A stretch of DNA of 64,000 bases from Pontiellaceae bacterium B1224 (GTDB lineage Bacteria; Verrucomicrobiota; Kiritimatiellia; Kiritimatiellales; Pontiellaceae), in the NCBI GenBank assembly GCA_029432815.1, contig JAROBA010000004.1, positions 124,001 to 188,000 on the forward strand, read 5' to 3'. Shown in pieces: positions 46,377 to 54,869 of the stretch. Made by a program: the position numbers and the translations under genes. A model generated the notes under the pieces. It did no database searches and was not told where the DNA came from. It saw nothing but the letters and a program-made list of their open reading frames with translations. The first letter of the stretch is position 1, and the number at the start of each line of letters is the position of its first letter.

Positions 46377-46934
46377 ATGGATGATCTGATGGCCATTGAA
46401 CGCGCCTGCTTCCCGCCCCAAATGCAGGATTCGCGCCAAAACATGGAATCTTTTTTCCGCGAACCGCTCGCTGCAGGATTGATTCTATGCAAGGACGGTC
46501 AGGCCATTGGTTATATGTCTGGCATACATATTTGCGACGAAAACTCTGCCGATGTGCTTGCCACAAACCAATTCATTAAAGAATCAGAGGAGATCACCTT
46601 CTATCTCAGCAACATTGCCATCCTCAAAGAATACCGTTCTGTGCTGGCCGTGGAGTTTCTCGGGCATGAAATGGCCATGCTGCTCAAGTACGAAGGATAT
46701 CGTTATGTTGTTGCTCATATACGAAAAAAAACGGGGCTTTCCCGTGTTGCGCAATATCGATATGGCGCACAGCTTCTTAAAACCTATGAAAACTGGGCAG
46801 AGTTCGATGAGCCGTTTGACTTCATCATGTTCGAACTTGAAAAAGTCCCGCTACTTCCGGTAGCTGCCGATTATTGCCTAACCTGTATACGAAAAATCCG
46901 CAACAGGATTAAGGGCATTCCCTGGTACGGCTGA
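46377..46934 (+). CDS. GNAT-family acetyltransferase
   Basis: A GNAT-fold protein: DLMAIERACFPPQMQDSRQNMESFFRE, LILCKDGQAIGYMSGIHIC, YLSNIAILKEYRSVLAVEFLGHEMAMLLKYEGYRYVVAHIRKKTGLSRVAQYRYGA. The substrate is unknown; the glycan locus suggests a sugar or lipid intermediate. The ATG at 46377 has no ribosome-binding site and cuts the beta-1 strand short. The frame is open to 46272. An AGGA at 46289-46292 stands 9 nt before an in-frame ATA at 46302, which would add KAFKKNLYRYPLSLSAHLINPDIH. No ATG, GTG or TTG is available in that part. It is convergent with aat, 9 nt between stops. Confidence 0.7.
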   Translation: MDDLMAIERACFPPQMQDSRQNMESFFREPLAAGLILCKDGQAIGYMSGIHICDENSADVLATNQFIKESEEITFYLSNIAILKEYRSVLAVEFLGHEMAMLLKYEGYRYVVAHIRKKTGLSRVAQYRYGAQLLKTYENWAEFDEPFDFIMFELEKVPLLPVAADYCLTCIRKIRNRIKGIPWYG

Positions 46935-46943
46935 CAGGATAGT

Positions 46944-47813
46944 CTATTCCTGCCTCACCTGGCTCCCGGGTTGAGACGGCATCCAGTTGCCCACATCAAG
47001 GCGTTCATCAACGGTCCATTTTCCAACCCGCCGTTCCTTCGTCACAACGGTCTTTAACAGTTTCAGATATTGCTTCCGCGGAATATTCTCGTAGCCCATT
47101 CGCCGGAAATGCTCCCAGAACCACTGTATATCGTTGATTTTATATCCCCAGTGCTGGAGGTGGCAGTTCAGATAGGCCACCGCCACTTTACTGGCGTTGG
47201 ATTCGCGATGAAAGGCAGACTCCGAAATGAACATTTTTCCCATGTCCATACCAAAGAGCCCCCCCGCCAGCTGTCCCTCCTGATTCCACACTTCAATGGA
47301 ATGGCACAGTCCTTTCTCATGAAGAGAAACCGCCACTGCAATGCGCTCGGGAATAATCCAGGTATCTCCCTCGCGATCCGCCCCCTCGCCGCACGCACGA
47401 ACCACCTCTTCGAAAGCGGTGTCAAAGGTAACCGTGTATTTCCCGGATTTGATCAACGGGCGCAGCCCCTTCTTGAGCTTCATCTTTTCCAGAAACAGCA
47501 CCATGCGCGGATCGCACGAACACCACTCCACCGGAGGCTCGCTGTAGAAGGGATAAATTCCCTTGGAATAGGCAAAAAGAAGCGTTTCGTCGGTCACTTC
47601 CCCGCCATAGGCCAACAACCCGTAAAACGGTTTTTTATACGACAGCCAGATGGGGGGAAACTTCCCCTTGGGCGGCGGACGGAAAATCTTGCTCTGATAC
47701 CACACCTGAGCATCCACCAGCAGGCACCACAGCCAATTCCAAAATCCGGATTCCCGGATGTCTCTGTAGCTGTTTTTCAAATAGTATTTTATGTTTGCCG
47801 GCAAAGCTGCCAT
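46944..47813 (-). CDS. aat: Leucyl/phenylalanyl-tRNA-protein transferase (Aat family)
   Basis: Aat moves Leu or Phe from tRNA to proteins with N-terminal Arg or Lys, marking them for ClpS/ClpAP. The family pattern is complete: GLLAYGGEVTDETLLFAYSKGIYPFYSEPPVEWCSCDPRMVLFLE, TFDTAFEEVVRACGE, TWIIPERIAVAVSLHEKGLCHSIEVW, LAGGLFGMDMGKMFISESAFHRESNASKVAVAYLNCHL, and DIQWFWEHFRRMGYENIPRKQYL. An N-terminal extension of about 65 residues (WNWLWCLLVDAQVWYQSKIFRPPPKGKFPPIWLSYKK) and a longer C-terminus make it 289 aa against about 230 in E. coli. The gene is 8 nt downstream of a carbamoyltransferase gene, inside a glycan locus, so a second role is possible. Confidence 0.85.
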   Translation of the reverse strand: MAALPANIKYYLKNSYRDIRESGFWNWLWCLLVDAQVWYQSKIFRPPPKGKFPPIWLSYKKPFYGLLAYGGEVTDETLLFAYSKGIYPFYSEPPVEWCSCDPRMVLFLEKMKLKKGLRPLIKSGKYTVTFDTAFEEVVRACGEGADREGDTWIIPERIAVAVSLHEKGLCHSIEVWNQEGQLAGGLFGMDMGKMFISESAFHRESNASKVAVAYLNCHLQHWGYKINDIQWFWEHFRRMGYENIPRKQYLKLLKTVVTKERRVGKWTVDERLDVGNWMPSQPGSQVRQE

Positions 47814-47821
47814 CCCCGATT

Positions 47822-49510
47822 CTACTTACCAATAACGTAGTTCCCGATCACCAGCTTATCCAGCCCGGTCGAGAAAAAGCACCGAATTGCATCCAGCGGC
47901 GATTCCACGATCGGCTCACCCATCACATTAAAACTGGTATTCAGAACCACCGGGACTCCACTCAGCTTGCCAAACTCAACCATCAGATCATGATAGAGCG
48001 GATTCGTTTCCTTACGCACAGTCTGCACACGCGCACTGCCATCAACATGGGTAATGGCCGGAACGCAATCACGCTTGTCCGGAAACACATCGCACACCTT
48101 GAGCATAAACGGTGCCTCCACATCGATATCGAAATAGTCCTTAACAGACTCAACCGGGACCGATGGCGCAAACGGACGGTAGGCCTCGCGGTGCTTCACC
48201 TCGGCGTTGATTTTATCCTTCATGCCGGGGTCCGAAGCATCCGCAAGAATACTACGGTTTCCCAGTGCACGCGGGCCAATCTCCATCGCACCCTGAAACC
48301 AACCGATGATATGTCCCTCGTGAAGCAAACGTGCAGCCTCAACCGCAATATTATCGTGCCGGACCGCCTTCAGCTTTGCTTCTTTGATGACCGCATCAAT
48401 TTCTTCCTTCGAGTAGGAGGTTCCGACATACGGGTTATCATGAACAAAGGTCCGCTCCCGACCCTCAATCCCGTTCCACACATAAAACGCCGCGCCGATA
48501 GCCGTTCCGTTGTCACCGGCCGCCGGCATCACATAAAGATCCTCAAACCCCGACTCCCGCACAATCCGCCCGTTCATAACACTGTTGAGCGCCACACCGC
48601 CGGCCACCACCAGATATTTGGCCCCGGTCCTGCGCTGCAGATCCTTACAGATCTTCAACACGCAATCCTCCAAAACGCACTGGAATGCGGCAGCCACATC
48701 CTCGTGGTGCTTTTCAAACGGTTCGCCATTCCGACGGGGCCGTCCGAAGGTTTGATAAAATTTCTGACTGCAATACGGACGGCGCCAATACTGGAAATTG
48801 AAATACGATAGATCAATATGGATCGCACCGTCGTCCCCCACCTTCACAATCTCAGCGACTTTTTCGCGAAAAACATCGGGGTCGCCGAAAGGCGCAAGCC
48901 CCATCGTTTTGCCCTCATCATAGTTGGGCCGGAATCCGCAGAATTCCGTCGCAGCTTCATAGAATGATCCGAACGAATTCGGGAAAAAACTTTGGTTATA
49001 ACATTCAACCTTCGTCCCGTTACCATAACCCACAAACGAGGTCGCCCACTCGCCGGAACCATCCAGCGAAAGCAGCGCCGCCTCGGGATAGGGCGAAACA
49101 TAGAAACTGCCCGCAATGTGCGACATATGGTGCGGAACCCAATGAACCGCAGGCTGCCTGGACTTTTTCGGCCACGTACCCAGATACCAACCCCAGAACT
49201 GATCCTGACGATAATTCGATGTACCCACTTCATGGCTCAGGAACGGTTTGATTCCTCTGCCCAGCTTCAACGAATACGCCGCCTTCCTTTGCCAGTGCAG
49301 CGTGGGTTTGATCGATACCGCAACAGCATCGATATCGCCTGCTTCCAATCCCGCAACCTTCAGACAGCGCTCAATGGCCTGACGGGGAAACTCATCCGTG
49401 TGCTTATCCCGCGTCAACCGCTCTTCTTCAATGGCAACGACCAGCCTGCCGTCAACCACAAGGCATGCAGTCGAATCGTGATAGAAATAATTAATTCCAA
49501 GAATATTCAT
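47822..49510 (-). CDS. NodU/CmcH-family carbamoyltransferase
   Basis: It transfers a carbamoyl group to a hydroxyl, usually of a sugar or antibiotic. Start: MNILGINYFYHDSTACLVVDGRLVVAIEEERLTRDKH. The family landmarks follow: HHMSHIAGSFYVSPYPEAALLSLDGSGEWAT, NYDEGKTMGLAPFGDP, LVVAGGVALNSVMNGRIV, MPAAGDNGTAIGAAF, and the C-terminal ATP/carbamoyl part GWFQGAMEIGPRALGNRSILADASDP and VVLNTSFNVMGEPIVESP. The length of 562 aa is usual. A palindrome ATAGTG-C-CACTAT (49509-49521) overlaps the start codon, and no strong ribosome-binding site is present. Co-transcribed with aat. Confidence 0.88.
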   Translation of the reverse strand: MNILGINYFYHDSTACLVVDGRLVVAIEEERLTRDKHTDEFPRQAIERCLKVAGLEAGDIDAVAVSIKPTLHWQRKAAYSLKLGRGIKPFLSHEVGTSNYRQDQFWGWYLGTWPKKSRQPAVHWVPHHMSHIAGSFYVSPYPEAALLSLDGSGEWATSFVGYGNGTKVECYNQSFFPNSFGSFYEAATEFCGFRPNYDEGKTMGLAPFGDPDVFREKVAEIVKVGDDGAIHIDLSYFNFQYWRRPYCSQKFYQTFGRPRRNGEPFEKHHEDVAAAFQCVLEDCVLKICKDLQRRTGAKYLVVAGGVALNSVMNGRIVRESGFEDLYVMPAAGDNGTAIGAAFYVWNGIEGRERTFVHDNPYVGTSYSKEEIDAVIKEAKLKAVRHDNIAVEAARLLHEGHIIGWFQGAMEIGPRALGNRSILADASDPGMKDKINAEVKHREAYRPFAPSVPVESVKDYFDIDVEAPFMLKVCDVFPDKRDCVPAITHVDGSARVQTVRKETNPLYHDLMVEFGKLSGVPVVLNTSFNVMGEPIVESPLDAIRCFFSTGLDKLVIGNYVIGK

Positions 49511-49532
49511 AGTGCCACTATAGGAACACTAT
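49509..49532. promoter_or_regulatory. Palindrome plus half-site over the carbamoyltransferase start
   Basis: ATAGTG-C-CACTAT at 49509-49521 is a perfect 6-bp-arm palindrome that includes part of the start codon. A further CACTAT lies at 49527-49532. This could be an operator; it is not seen elsewhere in the window. Confidence 0.35.
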
Positions 49533-49749
49533 CCGTGCCAAGTCGACCCATTATTCATTGATGTATGCCAACATTCACAATTCGATTGTTTGTAAAGATC
49601 CATCAGCCTAGATTCGGGAATGAAAATGAAGGAAACATGAAGGATAGGCCCCTTTCAGGGCTCGCTGCAGGATAAATAAAATGGAATCTGTCCCCGGAAA
49701 AACAGAAACAAAGAGAATGGCAGGCATCGATCTGGCGCGGAAAGCGGTC

Positions 49750-51084
49750 TCACCGGTCGTTGAATTGCTGCTCCATATCCTCCAGCGCAACCCCTTTGGT
49801 TTCCGGCACCATGGTTTTCACCCAGATCAACTGAAGCACCATCATAAAACAGAAGAAACCGAAGATCGCCGTTGGCGGAAGCGCCGCTGCCATTTTCGGG
49901 AAAACCAGTGTCAGCGCCGCAGCAAAGAACCAGTGCGTGAAACAGCCTAACGACTGCCCGGCCGCCCGGTTGCGATTCGGGAAAATTTCAGCAAGAAAGA
50001 CCCAGATCACCGCGCCCTGCCCAACCGCGTGCGCGGCAATAAAGGCAAAAATACAAAAAGGAACAATGGTATAATTTTCGGTGCTGAACGCCCACGAACA
50101 AAGCCCCAGCGAGATAATATATCCGAACGATCCGATATAAAGCAGCGTCCGGCGTCCCACCCGGTCAATCAACCACAGGCCGACATAGGTGAAAATCAGG
50201 TTCGTAATTCCGATCCCGATCGACTGCAGCAGCGCGGCCTGCTCGGCCAGCCCCGTCCACTCAAAGATACGCGGGGCAAAATAGAGCACGGCATTGATGC
50301 CCGAAAGCTGATTGAAAAATGCGATGAGAAAGGCCAGCAGAATCGGCGTTTTCAGGCGAGCGGTGAAAAACTTTTTGGCCGTTGTCTGATCCCCCAGATT
50401 CTGTTCAACACTATCCGCCAGCGCATTGAGCTCGTCGCTGGAAAGCTCCGGATTGATTCGGCCGAAAACAGCGATGCCTTCCTCGCGCTTGCCGGCGTGA
50501 CTGATCAGCCAGCGCGGGCTCTCCGGCAGCGTCAAACAAAACAGCGAATAGGCCAGCGCCGGGATTGCCTCGGCTCCCATCATCCAGCGCCACGCAATGG
50601 ATACATCCAGATATTTTCCAAAGAAAAAATTGGAAACGAAAGCCACCAGGATCCCGAAAACAATATTGAACTGGAAAAGTCCGGCCAACCGGCCGCGCCG
50701 TGCCGCGGGAGAAATTTCAGAAATATAAAGCGGCGAAGCCACCGTGGCCACCCCAACCCCGACACCGCCGATAAAGCGGGAAATCATAAAGAAGACCGAA
50801 TCCGGCGCAAGCGCCGAACCGACCGCAGAAACAAAATAGAGCACCCCGATGAAAAGCAGTGTTTTTCTGCGTCCGAACTTTTCCGTTGGCCAGCCACCCA
50901 CCAGCGAACCCAGCACCGTGCCCCAAAGCGCCGCGCTCATCACCAGCCCATGTATAAAGTCGCTCAAACTCCATAATGCCTGAATCTGCTGTTCCGCCCC
51001 GGAAATAACAATCGTATCAAACCCGAAAAGAAACCCCGCCAATGCCGAAGTCAACGCCCAGAAAAACAGCTTTCTATTGTGCAT
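49750..51084 (-). CDS. MFS sugar porter (XylE/GLUT type)
   Basis: A 444-aa, 12-segment permease of the sugar porter family. Diagnostic motifs: GFLFGFDTIVISGA, GGWPTEKFGRRKTLLFIG, RFIGGVGVGVATVASPLYISEISPAARRG, PESPRWLISHAGK, QLSGINAVLYFAPRIFEWTG, DRVGRRTLLYIGS, and VPETKGVALEDME at the C-terminus. It probably brings a monosaccharide in with protons. GGGAGAGG lies 3 nt before the ATG. It is the only gene of its transcript, between the glycan locus and the FmdB-type gene. Confidence 0.9.
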   Translation of the reverse strand: MHNRKLFFWALTSALAGFLFGFDTIVISGAEQQIQALWSLSDFIHGLVMSAALWGTVLGSLVGGWPTEKFGRRKTLLFIGVLYFVSAVGSALAPDSVFFMISRFIGGVGVGVATVASPLYISEISPAARRGRLAGLFQFNIVFGILVAFVSNFFFGKYLDVSIAWRWMMGAEAIPALAYSLFCLTLPESPRWLISHAGKREEGIAVFGRINPELSSDELNALADSVEQNLGDQTTAKKFFTARLKTPILLAFLIAFFNQLSGINAVLYFAPRIFEWTGLAEQAALLQSIGIGITNLIFTYVGLWLIDRVGRRTLLYIGSFGYIISLGLCSWAFSTENYTIVPFCIFAFIAAHAVGQGAVIWVFLAEIFPNRNRAAGQSLGCFTHWFFAAALTLVFPKMAAALPPTAIFGFFCFMMVLQLIWVKTMVPETKGVALEDMEQQFNDR

Positions 51085-51259
51085 ACCCCTCTCCCTTCAC
51101 ATCCTGATCATTCGTAACGGTATTTCCAACCACTGGAACCACTTTGACACAGAAATAAGCATGAATCCCGGCAATATACCAGACGGAATCATATCCAAGT
51201 TGGAATGACCGCACCAGCAGAACGCTCAGTACGTAGCAAGGTTTCCAGAGATTGGAACT

Positions 51260-51514
51260 TCAGCTCTTTTTCTTGGCGCTGGAATCGGAAGCTGGTTTGG
51301 GCTTATCAGCAGCTTTATCTTTATTGTAGTTGGAGCGCCGATAGTCGGTTTCATAAAACCCGGAACCCTTAAAAAGCACACCGGCTCCGGTACCGATCTG
51401 GCGCGCAACCACCCCGTTGCATTTGGGGCACTCGGTCAACGGATCGGCCGACATGCTGTGAAACGCCTCAAAATGATGGCCGCAGTCTTTACATTTATAA
51501 TCATAGGTCGGCAT
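51260..51514 (-). CDS. FmdB-family zinc-ribbon protein (84 aa)
   Basis: MPTYDYKCKDCGHHFEAFHSMSADPLTECPKCNGVVARQIGTGAGVLFKGSGFYETDYR: the FmdB/CxxC regulatory pattern with two CxxC pairs (about residues 8-11 and 29-32), the FKGSGFY element and a charged tail (KDKAADKPKPASDSSAKKKS). Its role is not known; it is often called a putative regulator. The start is fixed by the family sequence (MPTYDY). The gene is divergent from the iron alcohol dehydrogenase gene. Confidence 0.88.
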   Translation of the reverse strand: MPTYDYKCKDCGHHFEAFHSMSADPLTECPKCNGVVARQIGTGAGVLFKGSGFYETDYRRSNYNKDKAADKPKPASDSSAKKKS

Positions 51515-51616
51515 AGCACACTCCTGCTCATATTTCCAAAGAGGACGGAATGTAGCGCATCCGCCTCTATTGTCAAAATGATTCTGGACATGGCATCCGC
51601 CCTGACTAATCTCTTT

Positions 51617-51631
51617 TTCCAACCTTTGGAG
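51617..51631. repeat. TTCCAA-CCT-TTGGAG palindrome over the ribosome-binding site
   Basis: A near copy of the window-wide palindrome. The last base of the right arm is G in place of A, giving TTGGAG, which serves as Shine-Dalgarno site of the alcohol dehydrogenase gene. A second case is at the antitoxin gene (28169-28183). Confidence 0.65.
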
Positions 51632-51640
51632 ATTTGTTTT

Positions 51641-52831
51641 ATGAACTTTGAATTCGCCACCGCACAACGGATTATTTTCGGGCCGGGCAAACTGGCAGAA
51701 CTGCCGAACCTGATTCAGGGCATGGGCAAAAAAGCAGCACTCGTCACCGGCACCAACGCGGAACGGATCGGGCCCATCTTCAAAACCCTGCGGGAGTGCG
51801 GGGTCGAACCGGCGGCATTCAGCATAAAAAAAGAGCCCACCGTGGAACGAATTACCTTATTTTCCGCCACAGCCCGGGAGCTGGGCTGCGACTTTGTGGT
51901 TGCCCTTGGCGGCGGCAGCATCATCGATGCCGGCAAAGCCATGGCCGCGCTGCTCACCAACACAAATGATCTGATGGATTATCTCGAGGTCATCGGAAAA
52001 GGCGAACCGCTCACCGAAGACCCCGCCCCCTGCATTGCCATCCCCACCACCGCCGGCACCGGAGCGGAAGTCACCAAAAATGCCGTCCTGAAATGTGAGG
52101 ACAATCAGGTAAAAGTCAGCATGCGCCACCCGAAAATGCTGCCGACCGTGGCGCTGGTCGATCCCGAGCTCACACTCTCCATGCCGCCGGAAGTCACCGC
52201 CAGCACTGGACTCGATGCTTTTGTTCAATTGCTGGAAGCTTTTATTTCCAAAAAATCCAATCCGTTAACGGATGGCATCTGCCGGGAAGGACTCAAGCGG
52301 GTAAGCCGCTCACTGTACCATGCCTACCTGCATCCCGAAGACCTCAATGCCCGCACCGATGTGGCCTTTGCCAGCCTCTGCGGCGGACTGGCGCTGGCCA
52401 ACGCCGGCCTCGGCGTCATTCATGGATTTGCCGGCCCGATTGGCGGCATGTTCAGTGCCCCGCACGGCATGGTCTGCGCCACCCTGCTGCCCGCCTCCGC
52501 TGAGCTGAATTATTCCGCCATGATATCCCGCGACCCCGAAAATCCGGCAATTGCTAAATTTGATGAAGCGGCACAAATTATCCTGAAAGACGAAAACGGT
52601 ACCATCGAAGAAGTGTTCGATCGACTGAAGGGGCTTTGTGCTCAAATGTTTGTTCCCGGGCTTTCAGAGTTCGGCATAAAGGAATCCGACTTCCCCGCCA
52701 TCGTTGCAAAAGCTCGGAATGCCAGCAGCATGAAAGGCAACCCGATTCCGCTGACCGATGAAGAACTGCTCTCGATTCTGAATACATCGCTCAATCCTCC
52801 CGTCGACGGTAATCAAACCCTGTATATGTAA
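51641..52831 (+). CDS. Iron-containing alcohol dehydrogenase
   Basis: A group III, NAD(P)-dependent alcohol dehydrogenase of 396 aa. Motifs: FATAQRIIFGPGKLAELPNLIQ, ALGGGSIIDAGKAMAALLTN, IPTTAGTGAEVTKNAVL, DPELTLSMPPEVTASTGLDAFVQLLEAFISKKSNPLTD (iron ligands), and GVIHGFAGPIGGMFSAPHGMVCA with the remaining histidines. The substrate is not deducible. The start at 51641 follows GGAGA at 9-10 nt. That site is the right half of a TTCCAA-N3-TTGGAG palindrome (51617-51631). A longer frame from 51458 runs antisense through the FmdB gene and was not used. Followed after 3 nt by a sodium:solute symporter, so the two probably form an operon. Confidence 0.88.
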   Translation: MNFEFATAQRIIFGPGKLAELPNLIQGMGKKAALVTGTNAERIGPIFKTLRECGVEPAAFSIKKEPTVERITLFSATARELGCDFVVALGGGSIIDAGKAMAALLTNTNDLMDYLEVIGKGEPLTEDPAPCIAIPTTAGTGAEVTKNAVLKCEDNQVKVSMRHPKMLPTVALVDPELTLSMPPEVTASTGLDAFVQLLEAFISKKSNPLTDGICREGLKRVSRSLYHAYLHPEDLNARTDVAFASLCGGLALANAGLGVIHGFAGPIGGMFSAPHGMVCATLLPASAELNYSAMISRDPENPAIAKFDEAAQIILKDENGTIEEVFDRLKGLCAQMFVPGLSEFGIKESDFPAIVAKARNASSMKGNPIPLTDEELLSILNTSLNPPVDGNQTLYM

Positions 52832-52834
52832 CAC

Positions 52835-54307
52835 ATGAATACGGTTCAATTCGGTGCATTAAACTACACGGTGCTGGCGATCTATCTCGCCGGCATGCTG
52901 GGTGTTGGATTCTACTTTTCCCGAAAGCAGGAAAATTCCGAAATGTTTTTCCTCGGCGGCCGCAAGCTGCCGTGGATCGCTGTGGCCATGAGCATGTATG
53001 CCTCGCTCACCAGTGCCGTCACCTATCTCGGCCTGCCGGGCACCGCCTATTCCGAAAACATTGCGCTCATCATCGTCTGCATCATGAGCCCGATCGTCGC
53101 GCCGTTTATCCTGCTGCTGTTTTACCCGCTCTACCATCGGCTCCGGGTCACCACATCCTACGAATACATAGAAAAGCGGTTTGGCAATTCCGCACGCTAC
53201 GGCGTCGCCGGACTCTTCATTCTGGCGCGACTCGGCTGGCTGGGCACCGTGGTCTATGCCCCCGCCCTCGCCATGTCCATCGTCACCGGCATTCCGCTCT
53301 GGGGCTGCATCTGCATGATGGGCCTGCTCGCCACAGTCTACACCGCACTCGGCGGACTGGCCGCCGTCGTCTGGACCGATGCCATCCAGTTTGTCATTCT
53401 CATCGGCGGCGCCATCTGGGTGGCCATCAGCCTCGCAAACGGAGTCGAAGGCGGTGCGGCGGAAATTCTGGCCGTGGCCAAAGAAACCGGGCGGCTGCAT
53501 ATTGCAGACTGGAAATTCAACCTCTTTGCCATGACCGGCCCAGCCGTCGCCATCTCGTTTTTCTTTCAGCTGATGCAGGACTACGGCACCGATCAAGTAA
53601 CCGTGCAGCGCCTGATGGCCACCGGATCCATGAAAAAAACAATCAAGTCCGTTGCCTTCAATGCCTGCACCGACTTTTTCATTATCGCCCTGCTGATGTT
53701 TATCGGGCTCGGACTCTTTACCTTTTTCCAACCGCATGAACTACCGGCCGATATCACCAGCGATAAGGTCATGCCCTACTACATTATCCACTATCTGCCG
53801 CAGGGCATTTCCGGGTTGCTCATCACCGCCGTTTTTGCCGCCGCCATGTCGTCCATGGATTCCGGCATCAACTCCATTGCCACCGTCATCATCAACGACT
53901 TCAAAAAACCCTTCTTTCAAGTTTCCAGTTTCCAGTTTAAAATTTCAGACGTCACCCTCGCCCGCATCATCACAGTGGCTCTGGGCTTTCTGGCCACGGG
54001 ACTTGCTTTTTATGTCTCGACAATCCAAGGCATTCTAAAAGCATTCTTCAGCTTCATGGGTATGTTCAGCGCACCGGTGCTCGCCCTTTTCCTGCTCGGC
54101 GTACTGACCCGGAAAGGCAATTTTAAAGGCTGGCTGATCGGGCTCGGCGCCTCCCTGCTTTCCAGTGTCTGGATCCAGAAATTCACCGAGGTGCACGAGA
54201 TCAACTACTTCCCGATTTCATTTGCCGTCGCCTTCATCGTCGGCCTGATTTCCAGCCGCTTTTTCCAAACCTCGGAAGCCCCGAAAGACCTCACCGTCTG
54301 GAAATAA
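52835..54307 (+). CDS. Sodium:solute symporter (SSS family)
   Basis: A 490-aa membrane protein with about 13 hydrophobic segments. SSS features: NYTVLAIYLAGMLGVGFYFSRKQENSEMFFLGGRKLPWIAVAMSMYASLTSAVTYLGLPG at the start, VTTSYEYIEKRFG, YTALGGLAAVVWTDAIQFVILIGGA (the signature segment), and AVFAAAMSSMDSGINSIATV with sodium-site serines. The cargo cannot be told; sugars, sialic acid or carboxylates are usual. The ATG is 3 nt after the dehydrogenase stop. The last codons (VWK-stop, GGAAATAAA) are the same as the start of each unit in the 109-bp repeat array that follows at once. Confidence 0.9.
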   Translation: MNTVQFGALNYTVLAIYLAGMLGVGFYFSRKQENSEMFFLGGRKLPWIAVAMSMYASLTSAVTYLGLPGTAYSENIALIIVCIMSPIVAPFILLLFYPLYHRLRVTTSYEYIEKRFGNSARYGVAGLFILARLGWLGTVVYAPALAMSIVTGIPLWGCICMMGLLATVYTALGGLAAVVWTDAIQFVILIGGAIWVAISLANGVEGGAAEILAVAKETGRLHIADWKFNLFAMTGPAVAISFFFQLMQDYGTDQVTVQRLMATGSMKKTIKSVAFNACTDFFIIALLMFIGLGLFTFFQPHELPADITSDKVMPYYIIHYLPQGISGLLITAVFAAAMSSMDSGINSIATVIINDFKKPFFQVSSFQFKISDVTLARIITVALGFLATGLAFYVSTIQGILKAFFSFMGMFSAPVLALFLLGVLTRKGNFKGWLIGLGASLLSSVWIQKFTEVHEINYFPISFAVAFIVGLISSRFFQTSEAPKDLTVWK

Positions 54308-54314
54308 ATTTATG

Positions 54315-54830
54315 AACACCCGCTGCGCTTAAGACACCAAGAACCCTAAGCTTCGTGCACTTTGAGCCTTCGTGTTTAATTTCGGCTGCCGCGCCTTTTC
54401 CAAACATCGGAAATAAATATTTCAACACCCGCTGCGCTTCAGACACCAAGAACACGAAGCTTCGTACACCTCGAGCCTTCGTGTTTAATTTCGGCTGCCG
54501 CGCCTTTTCCAAACATCGGAAATAAATATTTCAATACCCGCTGCGCTCAAGACACCAAGAACCCTAAGCTTCGTACACCTTGAGCCTTCGTGTTTAATTT
54601 CGGTTGCCGCGCCTTTTCCAAACATCGGAAATAAATATTTCAACACCCACTGCGCTTAAGACACCAGGAACCCTAAGCTTCGTGCACTTCGAGCCTTCGT
54701 GTTTAATTTCGGTTGCCGCGCCTTTGCCAAACATCGGAAATAAATTTATGAACACCCGCTGCGCTTAAGACACCAAGAACCCTAAGCTTCGTGCACTTTG
54801 AGCCTTTGTGTTGAATTTAGTTGCAGGGAG
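54315..54830. repeat. Tandem array of a 109-bp repeat, about 4.7 copies
   Basis: Unit starts at 54315, 54424, 54533, 54642 and 54751 give a constant 109-nt period; the last copy decays after about 54820. Each unit has AACACCCGCTGCGCT, GACACCAAGAAC, AAGCTTCGT, GAGCCTTCGTGTTTAATTTC and, in the first four, a CCAAACATCGGAAATAAA end that carries a near copy of the palindrome (54398-54412, then about +109 each; the fourth is further changed). Unit 2 has AACACGAAG and CTTCGTGTT as an inverted pair. Copies 1 and 5 share ATAAATTTATG before the unit, copies 2-4 have ATAAATATTTC. It lies between the convergent symporter and rpe genes. No spacers, so not a CRISPR. Confidence 0.9.
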
Positions 54831-54869
54831 TTCGCGTCAGGTCTTGGGGCGCGTTGTGCCTTTTTGTGG

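Noticed and set aside
39475-49510. Prophage or integrative element in the glycan region
   Set aside because: No integrase, phage structural gene, transposase or terminal repeats are visible there.
51458-51640. Longer N-terminus for the alcohol dehydrogenase
   Set aside because: It runs antisense to the FmdB gene, and the family sequence begins at MNFEFATAQRIIFG, which has its own Shine-Dalgarno site.
54315-54830. CRISPR array
   Set aside because: The repeats are 109 nt long, directly adjacent and nearly identical throughout, with no unique spacers and no cas genes nearby.
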